Assembly (NCBI GenBank): GCA_964035015.1
Contig: OZ036007.1
Location: forward strand, 7,804,840 to 7,868,839
Source of the DNA: Corallium rubrum
Lineage: Eukaryota > Cnidaria > Anthozoa > Scleralcyonacea > Coralliidae
Direction: 5' to 3'
Length of the DNA: 64,000 nucleotides
Of the stretch, positions 12,345 to 25,800 are shown one piece after another (within the stretch, counting starts at the first letter, position 1; each line of letters begins with the position of its first letter). A program made the translations under genes and the position numbers. The notes under the pieces were generated by a model. That model worked only from the letters and a program-made list of their open reading frames with translations. It ran no database searches and was not told the DNA's origin.

Positions 12345-12600
12345 AAGCAGCCGCCATACAACACAGCACAGCCACGGATTACAACTGAGACCTAGGTGTT
12401 GATTTTATTGAGGGGGGAAAACCGGAGAACCTGGCGAAAAACCCTCGGAGCACAGGAGAGACCAACTAAACTCTCCTCACATGAGTTCCAAGCTCGAGAA
12501 CGGGGTCATTCCCAGACGGTCACCCATCCAAGTACTAACCCCGTCTAACCGGGCTTAACTATTGGTGAGAGGCAGCGCCCTAACAGCACACGCCACCCAG
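12345..12600 (-). mobile_element. 5S rRNA-derived SINE, copy 2
   Basis: Reverse complement of the copy-1 structure: CACCCATCCAAGTACTAACC is the 5S internal promoter region read on the minus strand, with AAAACCCTCGGAGCACAGG behind it. Confidence 0.82.
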
Positions 12601-12907
12601 TATAGGTTACCAAGACGAACGTAACTAAGCTATATACAGTAGTTAGTTAACACTATTCTGTGTCAGTTATTGAAGCCTGAAGGATTAGTTACCTTGCATA
12701 TTAAATGACCTACTATATATGGCTTTAAAACTACGTCTAGAATACTATTTTTTAGTAAATAACGACAAATATCGTCTGTATCATGAATAAACTAAATCAG
12801 TCAATTACCTCGAAGTCGGTAACTAAACTAAAGTTAGTTACCTCAGCCCGAACTAACTAGCTTAGTTACCTCCTTCTCGATGATTAACACTTATTTACTT
12901 ATATAGC
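12601..12907. other. intergenic, nothing recognised
   Basis: AT-rich sequence with several scattered AGTTAGTTACCT-type short repeats; no gene seen. Confidence 0.4.
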
Positions 12908-13288
12908 ATGTTCTAAGGATTTTGGGTGAAGGAAAATTCGAGTGTTTTCCTTCACCCAAAATCCTTAGAACATGCTATGTAATCGAGTGAAATGCCCAAT
13001 ATTACTTATAATATACACAATTCTCTCCTGGCATTACCACCTTATTATATATACAGAACTCACGATCAAGCTCTCGGCAACGGCCTCCGTGGCTCAGTGG
13101 TCAGAGCATTGCACTAGAATCGCAAGGTCGTGGGTTCAATTCCTGCCGGAAGGCCCGTGTAGTTGCATTTTTCGCAACTGGTCCCAGTTTGGTCTCAAAA
13201 TGTATATATTCTACACTCGAATTTTCCTTCACCCAAAATCCTTAGAACATGCTATGTAATCGAGTGAAATGCCCAATATTACTTATAT
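12908..13288 (+). mobile_element. tRNA-derived SINE with palindromic tail duplication
   Basis: A small palindrome of the SINE tail (12908-12985) precedes a full copy. The upstream block CTCTCCTGGCATTACC is followed by the tRNA-like head at 13080-13155 and the tail GAATTTTCCTTCACC to 13288. Confidence 0.8.
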
Positions 13289-13814
13289 TTACTTATATAG
13301 TTACTTCTGCTTCGGTATACAACTATCCTATACTTAACGCTACAGAAAAAAGCCTTAAATACATTGTGTAAAGTATACACTGATATAAATCTAGGTTTAG
13401 TGAAACATAAGGACAGATCGATCCACCCTGACTGGGGCGTATATAGCATACTATTTGTGTGAACGAAACATTTAACAAATTCAGTCACATAATAAATTAA
13501 AAATCTTCGTTATAAAAATCCTCTTGCGACTAATATCCAGCGACTAAATTTGTTTTTAATTGTCGTACATTAAACAGACACTCTGACACTGTCACAAAGG
13601 GTGCGAAGTAATAAAAAAGATTCCTCGTTTAATAACAGATTATTTACGCAGACACAGAGACAAACAATTGATATTTTCCATCGATTATCTTTCTTGAGGA
13701 TTTAGCTGTGCAATCCGCCTACGTATTTACCAACCACATCATAAAAAGAGAAACTTCGAGGTCCCAAAGCAGAACGTTTGGAAAGAGGGCGGAGAGGTCC
13801 AGAGCTTTGAAATT
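13289..13814. other. upstream region of DD3-3-like copy B
   Basis: No repeat family was recognised. It should hold the promoter and 5' UTR of copy B. A weak TATA-like ATAAAAAG lies at about 13741, 74 bp before the start codon, but this alone does not prove a promoter. Confidence 0.35.
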
Positions 13815-16800
13815 ATGAAGATTGTCTTCGTCGCGGTCGTGACTGCATTTCTCGTCTGTCCACAGTATGTGGCTGGAGATATCTATCTGCACAATCCGAG
13901 GGGTTCAAATAATCGATTGAATGGACAGGGTGCTGCCCGGGCAAACGCCAACCGACTTTTTAACTCACAGGTGAGTTACAGATTACAGTACACAGTTTTT
14001 TATTCCCAGATACCAAACTAAACTAGACGCTCTTTACGTTTCTTTCCGACGAAGGGCCTTCGCTCGAAACGTTAGACTCCTATGTTCTCTGTTTCGGCAG
14101 TATATCAAATTGGCTTCATTGCAAACTGTTCTCCTTAGAGGTCCAGTATAAGGGCCATCACTCATTGGTCCAGTGTTACTACAGGAGAAAACCAGAGTAA
14201 ACTAAACTAACTCTAGTTATGCTAGATAACTCTATCAGACATATCTAAAGTGTTCTCTCTAGAGGTCCAGTGTGGACCATCCCTCATTATATAGTCCAAC
14301 GTTATATATTGCAGGAGGGAACCAGAGTAAACTAAACTACCTCTATTTATATACTGGATAACCCTATCAGTCGTATCTAAACTGTTCTCTCTAGAGATGC
14401 AGTAAGAACCATCCCTCATTAGTCCAGTGCATGTTACTGCAGGAGGAAACCAGAGTAAACTAAACTAACTTTATTTATACTTGATAACTCTATCAGTCGT
14501 ATCTAAACTGTGCTCTCTAGAGATGCAGTAAGAACCATTCTTCATTGATCCAGTGTTACTATAGGAGAAAACCAGAGTAAACTAAACTAACTTTATTTAC
14601 GCTAGGAGAACTCTATCAGATAACTCACATGAAGCTATAAGGTGGTCACCCATCAGAGTACTAATCCTATTCGACCTGGCCTAACTTCAGTGGTGAGAGG
14701 CAAAGCACTCTTCTCACATGCGGCCAAAGTGAAATTTTAATATCACGCAGTGATACTGCATTGACTGAATCGGATCTGGGTTGCAAAGGCGAAAGACACG
14801 TGCGCCTGCACCACCATCCCACCATCCTCTACCAAAGGAAGCTCCCTACAGTTTTTCAAAGTTACAAATGCTCATGTAATCCGCTAATTAATGAAAAGCG
14901 TCGATATACCAATAAATAGAATATCAAAACAATTATCTTCAACTATTTAACACATTCTTAGTCAACTCAGTGCTGCCATAGCAACGTAACCATACAGCGA
15001 CTAAGATTTTGAAAATACGCATAAAAATCTAAACTGATAACATATCCTTTTTCTAAATCTCAATTCAGTGTCTGCGGTTGTCAACTTTTAACAAAAATTA
15101 ATTTTTGTGATATTTTTTATCAAAAATATTCCTCACAAATTTTTCTTCAAAATTCCCCAAAACTCCATGATTGAAAAACGTGAGTAGATAGAGAAAACTA
15201 TATTTCTTTTGAGTTCTGGACTTTTCTTTTGCCATTTTACTTTCGACGCTGCAGTATTTAAATATACCCTTAAACCAGAACTGCAATAACCTCGGTATGG
15301 CGGTGGTACATACATACATATTTAATAAATTCTTCCCGCAAGGGGCTTTTCAAGAGCAATTTATATATTACATTTTAAGATGGCCGAGTCGGAGGTATAA
15401 AGCCTGGTTCTCATATGTCGCCGATGGTCGCCGATCGTTGCCGACCCATGATTTAGATACATGTTAAGTAAAAGAATAAAAGCACTGCTTTTCTGCATTG
15501 TTCTTTATTTCTTAACATGCTGCTGCACTTCCCGTTTTAACATGCATCTAAATCACAAATCGACGACGATCGGCGACCATCGACGACATATGAGAACCAG
15601 GCTTAAAGGTGCTCTGGCATGCAGCCGCCATACGACATATGCGGTCAGACCTCGAATCACAGCTAAGACCTAGGTGTTGATTTTACGGAGGGAGGAAAAC
15701 TGGAGAAGCCAGCGAAAAACCCTCGAAGCACAAGAGGGACCAACTAAACTCTACTCACATGAGTCGCAAGCTCGAGAACGGGGTCATTCCCAAGCGGTCA
15801 CCCATCCAAGTACTAACCCCGTCTAACTGGGCTTAACTTTGGGCTGTCGTGGTGAGAGGCAGCGCCCTAACAGCACACACCACTGTACAAATACCAAAAC
15901 TGATGACTTGTGACTATACTGTGGTCTATCGTTTTAGAATCCATATTTTACATATATACATAACAAAAGGATATATTATAAATGATATTGGGCATTTCAC
16001 TCGATTACATAGCATGTTCTAAGCATTTTGGGTGAAGGAAAATTTGAGTGTAGAATATATACATTTTAAGTCCAAACCGGGAGCAGTTGCGAAAAATGCA
16101 ACGACACAGGCCCTCCGGCAGGAATTGAACCCACGATCTTGCGATTCTAGTGCAATGCTCTGACCACTGAGCCACGGAGGGCGTTGCCGAGAGCTTGATC
16201 GCGAGTTCTGTATATATAATAAGGTGGTAATGCCAGGAGAGAATTGGGTTTATTATAAATGATATTGGGCAATTCACTGGATTACATAGCATGTTCTAAG
16301 GATTTAGGGTGAAAGAAAATTCGAGTGTAGAATATATACATTTTAAAGGATAGTTTTACAGTAAAATGTGACTTTCTAATTTAATAGAACAACAATAACG
16401 GAGGATACAATGTTGGCGACAAACACGCGACAGCATCTAACAGCGAAGAGACTCAGTATAACATGGTAAAATATATCATCTATATTAATAAATTACATGC
16501 ATTGTTCAATTTTATGTATACTTTATATAATTATAAAAAATGTATATTCATAATTAAATTTAATTTAATTTATTCATCTATGTTTTGCAATTAAAATATG
16601 AATATTCATAAATACACTTATTCTATTTCATGTATATTTTAACTCATTCCTGTCCGAGGGCTTCCCCAGAGGTGAATAAAATCGTCTGGCGTTAGCCAGA
16701 AAATACTAAAGACCAATTCGGACAGGAAAGAGTTTGGGTGTTTCATCAGGGATTCCAAACACGAGAAAACAAATGAAAACCGAGGGTATAGCGCCGAGGT

Positions 16801-19800
16801 TTTTACTGTTTTCGAGTGTTTGGAGTCCCCTGATGAAACACGATAAACGAGTGTTTGATCTTGCTCCTCAAATGAGTATTCGCATCGCGATTTGCGGTGT
16901 TATCTTCATGCACTGATTTCAATATGCAGCTTAAGAAATGTGAAAAGGTTTTCATTGGGTATCAAGACTCATGCATGTGATGTGGTATACATTCATGGAC
17001 TGGCTACGATAATTCATGAATTATTAATGAGTTTGAGAAGTAACAGATAAAGCATGAGCGGCCGATCTGTATGGGGATTTATTATATATTCAAACTTTTT
17101 TCCCGTTCGTGATTGGCCAAAACGCCCCCGCTAATTCTCCGTATCTGGAAGCTGGCGCGTTATTTCAGCTGCTGACGTGATCAGCGTGCAATAATACCTT
17201 GTTTTGGATCGAACTTCGATCCAAAACAAGGTATTATTGCACGCTGTCGAACCCAAGCCCCCAGCGCGGTCGGCAGCTTGCTAAAAATCCCGCCAAAACT
17301 AAATATTTTTGAAGAGTAAACAAAATGGCTTTTAACCGGTTTCCATCGTTAAACGAAGAAGAAATTTCGACGTTGCTCTCAGAGAAAGATAGTAAAAGCA
17401 CGAAGAGAGCAACAAAACTATTTAAATGTATTTTCGAGGAGTATCTACACGAAAAGCAAAAAGAATATCCGACAAACGCCATCGAGCTGGCAGCGATTTT
17501 GAAGTTGTTCTACGCCGAAGCTAGAAAACAGAACGGCAAGTTGTACTCGAAGAGCTCGAATATATAATAAAACAATTATTGGATTCGGTTTTCGCATGAT
17601 ATCGAGAATTATCAAGGCCTCGGTTTGTGTTATCCACCGAAGCCGAAGGCTTCGGTGGATAATACAAACCTCGTCCTTGATAATTCTCGATATCATGCTC
17701 AACCTCATTCAATAATTGTTTATTACAAGGCGAGCCGAAGTAAATCCTCATACAGATCGGACGCGAATGCTTTATCGTACTTGTGAAATGAAACAATAGA
17801 ATGAAGCTATTAGTATTGTTAACTTTTGATACAGATCACTTTGTCCAAAAGATGATCTTTATTGGGATTTACAGACGTATACGTGTGATTTGAATGCTAC
17901 GTTTTGATTGCTTTTTAACCTCATTAATTATTCATGAATTTCACAAGTATAATTCAAATTATAAAATCATCCATATCTTAGAAATCAATGTATTCATTCA
18001 TCTTTTATTTCGTAAAAAAACGCCCTTAAATTCAAAAACTTACATACTTTATCCCAAAACTTCTTTCAGAAATATTTCCAAAGTGGCAAAGATTACAAGA
18101 TTCACTCTGGAAAAACATCGAAATCTCTATTCACAATAGAATGGACAAACCAACATGGCTGTGGCGACAAAGACTTAAATTGTAATATCGTGATACAATA
18201 CAAGTGCCAACCCGATCCCGTGGACCAAAAATTGTACACAAATACTATCAGAAATGGTAAGATATATATATATAAAAAATTCGATTTGTGGAACCTCTTT
18301 GTCCATTTCTGTCTAGAATGTCTGAGGGTTCTCTCTTTGACGAGTAAAATCGTCTGGTGTTAGCCTAGAGTTGGAAAAAAGCTGCGGGTATGCGGGTATA
18401 CCACCCGGAGGAAGGTTTACTTTAGTGAGGAAGGTTTACTTTAGTGAGGAAGGTTTAAAGTGAAAACACGTGCAACAACTTCGGTAATCTGAGAAAGTTA
18501 CAACTGACCAAGCAAGGTGTCGAGAAGAAAAGCGATTTGCAGCAAAACATTGACTAACCAACAATTATGCAGCACTGGCAGCAGTTACATGTGTGAGACA
18601 TGTACGCTGATGTCTGCTGTGATGTCTGTATCTTCGCAGCAGTCGAGTTGGCTAGCTTAGGCAGGAATTGGTTAATCACTTGTTAAAGTGTATATGAAAT
18701 GAAAATTAAGTTTGTCTTATTTGAAAGAACTCTTAAAATAATGGGGAATATCAATTTACAGCTTTTTCATATTTTACTTAGTTCTTGAGATATTTAGACT
18801 TATGTGATATTCAAATGAGATAACTTATGGTTCGTTTTTTCACTAATTAACATATTCGAAAATCGTGAATATTCTTAAGATTATTGAACAAAATCACTTG
18901 AAACTTTGCATATTGCTACAGTTCATGCAACTAAACATGAAAGACAAGCTACAAGTGATTTTGATCAATAATCTTAAGAATATTCACGATTTTCGAATAT
19001 ATTAATTAGAAAAACACGAACCATAAGTTATCTCATTTGAATATCACATAAGTCTAAATATCTCAAGAACTAAAGTAAAATATGAAAAAGCTGTAAATTG
19101 ATATTCCGCATTATTTTAAGAGTTCTTTCAAATAAGACAAACTTAATTTTCGTTCCATATACACTTTAACTCATCGCTGTCTAGGATGTCTGAGGGTTCT
19201 CTCTTTGAATATGTTAGGGTTATAATTATTACTATATTTTCTAGGCAGACAAACTACGACACCACAATACAATTATCAACATTTTACACATCGCTCTACC
19301 AAAGACCAAAGACTTCACCACAATTCAATTAGCTATCATCGTGGACTGCACGAGCCTTGGGAATGGTACGACAAATGCAATAAGAGAACCCGAAATTACG
19401 GTAAATCAAAATTTATTTTCAAAGACACTTGCGTGAGGCAAACCATGCATCATGTGTAATAGATAAAGCATGAGCAGTGATCTGTATCTGATTTACAAGG
19501 CGAGCTGAAAGGCACATAAGCTTTCGAGTTCTCCCAACCAACTCACTCTCGTGTTTGCATCAGGCTAGTGAAATGCCCAATATTACTTCTAATAAACCCA
19601 ATTCTCTCCTGGCATTACCACCTTAATGTATACAGAACTCGCGATCAAGCTCTCGGCAACGGCCTCCGTGGCTCAGTGGTCAGAGCATTGCACTAGAATC
19701 GCAAGGTCGTGGGTTCAATTCCTGCCGGAAGGCCTGTGTAGTTGCATTTTTCGCAACTGGTCCCGGTTTGGTCTATTCTACGCTCGAATTTTCCTTCACC

Positions 19801-22800
19801 AAAAATCCCTAGAATATGCTATGTAACTCGAGTGAAATGCCCAATATTACTTCTAATAAACCCAATTCTCTCCTGGCATTACCACCTTAATGTATACAGA
19901 ACTCGCGATCAAGCTCTCGGCAACGGCCTCCGTGGCTCAGTGGTCAGAGCATTGCACTAGAATCGCAAGGTCGTGGGTTCAATTCCTGCCGGAAGGCCTG
20001 TGTAGTTGCATTTTTCGCAACTGGTCCCGGTTTGGTCTTAAAATGTATATATTCTACACTCGAATTTTCCTTCACCAAAAATCCCTAGAATATGCTATGT
20101 AATCGAGTGAAATGCCCAATATTACTTCTAATAAACCCAATTCTCTCCTGGCATTACCACCTTAATGTATACAGAACTCGCGATCAAGCTCTCGGCAACG
20201 GCCTCCGTGGCTCAGTGGTCAGAGCATTGCACTAGAATCGCAAGGTCGTGGGTTCAATTCCTGCCGGAAGGCCTGTGTAGTTGCATTTTTCGCAACTGGT
20301 CCCGGTCTGGTCTTAAAATGTATATATTCTACACTCGAATTTTCCTTCACCAAAAATCCCTAGAATATACTATATAAACACAGGCGGCCTTTTTCTATTT
20401 CTTAAATATTAAACACTTCTTGCCACAGGTCTGTTCACAGCCGATCAAAAACTCAAAGGTACTACCAGCAAATACACAAGGCAAAACGCAGCGGGTACTC
20501 AGTATGGTTATGAATGTCCTGAAGAACGTGATTACTACCCTTACTGGCATCCAACTGACTGGATCGATATTGCTGTGTTGGCTCACAACACATCATTCTG
20601 TCATTACTACAGGAAAGAAAGCTTCAACGTGAAAGGAAAAGGTATAAAAATCACACAATTTAATGTTTTTCGCATGGCGTTTATGTTCACGTGTATTTTC
20701 ACGTACAAGCGGGCTCCACGTAGAGCGAGTTTAGCACCCTCAAGGATCTCGGGAATGAAGAGCTTAACATTCGCGGTAAAGACCTGCCTAATATGAACGA
20801 GATTTGTGATTGGCTATAAGTAACCATACCATACCACACACCACACCATACCATACCACACACACCATACCACACCATATCATATCACACACCACACCAT
20901 ACCACACACCACACCATAGCATACCACATCACACCACACTATACAACACTATACCATACTATACTATACCACACCACACCACACCACACCACACCACATC
21001 ATACCACACACCATACCACACACCAAACCAAACCATACCACACACCACACCATAGCATACCACATCATACCATATCATACCACACACCAAACCATACCAT
21101 ACACCATACCATAGCATACCACATCACACCATACCATACCACACCACACCATACCACACACCAAACCATACCACACACCACACCATACCATACTATACCA
21201 CACCATACCATACCATACAATGCCACAAACCACACCATACCACACACCACACCATACTATACCATACCACCACACCATACTATACCACAAACCACCACAA
21301 CATACCATACCATACCATACCATACCACAAACCACACCATACCACACACCAAACCATACCACACACCACATCACACCATACTATACCACACCATCATACC
21401 ACACACCACACCACACCACACCGCATACCACACCATACTACAAACCACCACACCATGCCATACCATACCATACCATACCATACCATACCATACCATACCA
21501 TACCATACCACACACCACCACAACATACCACCACACACACACCATCACACATACAACAACCACACAACACAACACAACACAACACAACACAACACAACAC
21601 AACGCAACGCAACGCAACGCAACGCAACGCAACGCAACGCAACGCAACGCAACGCAACGCAACGCAACGCAACGCAACGCAACGCAACGCAACGCAACGC
21701 AACGCAACGCAACGCAACGCAACGCAACGCAACGCAACGCAACGCAACGCAACGCAACGCAACGCAACGCAACGCAACGCAACGCAACGCAACGCAACGC
21801 AACGCAACGCAACGCAACGCAACGCAACGCAACGCAACGCAACGCAACGCAACGCAACGCAACGCAACGCAACGCAACGCAACGCAACGCAACGCAACGC
21901 AACGCAACACAACACAACACAACACAACACAACACACACCCCACCACTCGTCACAACACGTGCACCATACCACACACCACCACAAATACAAAGAAATGCG
22001 ATTTGATTTCCTTCAGTTCCAAGACAGATATTAAACGTCTTATATATTTACCACAATTCTGTATTCCAAAATATATCCATCCACCTTCATTGCTAAATCT
22101 TTAAATCATTCACACTAATCATATACATTTCGTCTTGTTTCCTTACTTCAATTTCTCAAAAAAAAACCTAGGAGAGTGTCTGCACTATTATCCAACAAAA
22201 AGCCAAGGTTTCCAGCATTGGTCAACTCACAACAACAAGATTGACTGCGAGAAACATAAAGGCATATGGGTCGAGTTCAGCAACTTCTTAGAAGAAAGCC
22301 CACTGCACAGAACCGAAAGAGAATGCAAAGCAGCGAGTACAGAATCACATCGTTTAATATGGGCTATCCCTTATCGATCAGAAAACGTCGATAATTTAAA
22401 AATGATAGACGATCAATTGGGATCGCTTTATAGATGCTTGGTAGCCCTTGATGCACCAGAATGCAAAAAGGCCCCGTACACACGTTCAAACCACCTAGGG
22501 AACGCCCATAATGTGGTGCCGCTAAATTACACCTGGGTCTTGCCTTACTTTCCTTCTCATAAAGTTCAGCGATGTGCTTTAAGGATCAGGTGAGTTAATT
22601 ACATTTTACGTCATTAATTAAAGTGTCTATGAAGTGAAAAATTCGTTGGCATTTTTGTTGTTTTATTCTGCAGAGGAACGTGATAGGAGCACTCACTGAA
22701 AATTTCAAGAGAATCTGATGCGTAGTTTTCGCGCTATCAACTCTCAAAAGTTCCCATGGATAGTTTGTTTTGGGGAAATTTGGGCTTCTTGGTAACAATG

Positions 22801-25800
22801 CCTTATGACGTACGCAGATGGATCATTAATAGTGAAATCTATCAATTTTTCTCCAAGAACGAACTAGCCATGGCAAACTTTGAGAGTTTATAGCGCGAAA
22901 ACTACGCATCGGATTCTCTTGAAATTTTCAGTGAGTGCTCCTGCCATGCTCCTCTGTACAATAAAACAACAGAAATGCCAACAAATTTTTCATTTCATAG
23001 ACACTTTAAGTGGGTAATTATTTACACTAGTTCCAAAGGTTATTGAGAAAGGAAGAAAGAAAAACGGGAAAAATAAACTCTTAAACTAGCGCTCTCTTCT
23101 CTTTGGAGAAATACTATTAGCGTCTCTTGATTGGCTACTAAAATATAATCAGATGCAGAGTGTGTTGTGATTGGCTTATTGTCAATTATTAGATATCTTT
23201 ATCTCCTAATCATTTCATTAAATTATTTTTTGAACATTTCAGGTACAATATTTCTACAGGAGATTATGCTCCATTTAACACATTCAGTGATCAAAATGAT
23301 AATCCGTAAGTGTTCACTATGTGGGGTGAGGAGGGGAAAAGTGAAGTGAGGTGAAGTAGAGTGGGATGGGGTGATTTGGGGTGAGGTTAGATAAGGTGAA
23401 GTGAGGTGAAGTGAGGTGAGGTGAAGTGAGGTGAGGTGAGGTGAGGTGAGGTGAGGTGAGGTGAGGTGAGGTGAGGTGAGGTGAGGTGAGGTGAGGTGAG
23501 GTGAGGTGAGGTGAGGTGAGGTGAGGTGAGGTGAGGTGAGGTGAGGTGAGGTGAGGTGAGGTGAGGTGAGGTGAGGTGAAGTGAGGTGAGGTGAGGTGAG
23601 GTGAAGTGAAGGTGAGGTAAGGTAGGGTAAGGTAAGGTGAAGTGAGGTGAGGTGAGGTGAGATAATGTAAGGTAAGGTGAGGTGAGGTGAGGTGAGGTGA
23701 GGTGAGGTGAGGTGAGGTGAGGTGAGGTGAGGTGAGGTGAGGTGAGGTGAGGTGAGGTGAGGTGAGGTGAGGTGAGGTGAGGTGAGGTGAGGTAAGGTGT
23801 GGTCAAGTGACGTGGAAATGCCATTCTAATATTAATTCAAGCGTTTTTTCAAGTAAAAATTTCAAACTGGATTTCCTTGAATATTCAGTATATAATTTAA
23901 ATAAAAGACCAAAACCGCCAAATATATTTAGTATCCACGCTCTGACCTCTACTCTGCGTTTTAATAGAAAGAACGGTGTTCACTCGCCAGTGCGCAACAA
24001 CCCCAAAGTCAAGGTTGGTTACGTGCAACTCCCACTCCAGCTAGCTATCAACACAGCGCAGTTTGGCAGAACATTCCAAGATCGTTCACACGTCTTTAAA
24101 CTTCTTCCCCGCCCTAAAACCGCTTCACAAACTGCTGTTATACACAACCTTAATGTCCGTGGAAAACGAGGAAATATCGTACAGGTCTACCCAGCAGTCG
24201 AGTACGACTTTATTCCAAAAAGATTAAAAATCAACTCCGCTGATCTCGTTCATATCCAATGGACTGGTGAGTATCCCAGGGGCATCAGGTTTATACAGTG
24301 GTATTTAAAGGGCATATGACTCGAAAATTAAGTTTGTCTTATTGAAAATAACATTTAAAATGATAAAATAACATCTTTTGCAGTTTTTGGTTTCCTTGCT
24401 TCGTTTTTGAGATATTCCAGTTTGTTTGATATGCAAATGACACAACTTTTTACGTCACACGTACATGAGTATTATGAGTTACCGAGAGAAGGTTACATAT
24501 CTTTGCTATTGTGAAACGAAATCACTTGGAATTCTACATGTTTGGTGTTGTGTGTAGAAACACGCACAAGCTTCCTTTGAGTTAAGCCCATGTTTTCATA
24601 ATAGCAAAGATATGTAACCTCTTCTGATAACTCGTTATGCACATCATGTGACGTAAAAAGTTGTGTCGTTTGCATATCAAACAAGCTGGAATATCTCAAA
24701 AACGAAGCAAGGAAACCAAAAACTGCAAAAGAGGTTATTTTATCATTTTATTATTGTTTTATCATGTTATTTTAATTTTCGAGTCATATGTCCTTTAACC
24801 TCCTCAACTATTGGGTAGGTGTATAGGCTAGTTAATAATAACATTTTATTTATTTATACCGCAAAAATTCAACTTAAATTACAGGAGACAAAGGTAACAA
24901 GTTAGTTCGCTCGTAATACAGATGACATCCGTCGTTATTTAACACTAAAAAATAGTATTCTAGACGTATTAGAGCAATATAGTATAGGTCATTAAGTATG
25001 CAAGGTAACTAACCTATTCGTATACAATAACCGCGGTGCCTACATCAAAAATAATTAGCGAATGAATGGACTAACTTTCTCTTTCATGTAGGATCAAATA
25101 CCAATCCTGCAGGCAATGATGGTCAAGGCACAGCTCGTAAGTTTTCATCAGTACTTCATAACCAAATAATAAATATTATCAAAATCTGAAATGGTACTCT
25201 GTGAAACGGTACTTTACGAAATGGTACTTTACAAAATAGTACTTTGCAAATGGTGCTTTGCGAAATGATACTTTGCAAAATGGTACTTTATGAAATGGTA
25301 CTTTGCGAAATGGTACTTTGCAAAATGGTACTTTGCGAAATGGTACTTTATGAAATGGTACTTTATGAAATAGTACTTTATGAAATGGTACTTTATGAAA
25401 TGGTACTTTGCAAAATAGTACTTTATGAAATGGTACTTTGCAAAATAGTACTTTATGAAATGGTACTTTGTGAAATGGTGCTTTGTGAAATGGTACTTTG
25501 CGAAATGGTACTTTATGAAATGGTACTTTACAAAATGGTACTTTGCAAAATAGTACTTTGCAAAATGGTACTTTACAAAATGGTACTTTGTAAAATGGTA
25601 CATTCTAAGTTTCCATAAAATTTGTTCACCCCACGTCCCAAAAAGAAAATAGAAAGAAACTCAAATTAGAGGAGAGAAAGAAACTCAAATTAGAGGAGAG
25701 AAAAAAATATGGAAAATATGGCATATTCGCTTTTGTTTTCAATCTGGAGAAAAATACATAATTTGTTTCTACCCCTGGTTTCACTTTATATAATTCCTGG

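Noticed and set aside
21220..22104. 294-residue Thr/Asn/Gln-rich frame and antisense Cys/Val/Leu frames
   Set aside because: Products of the ACCAT and AACGC pentamer arrays in intron 5 of DD3-3 copy B.
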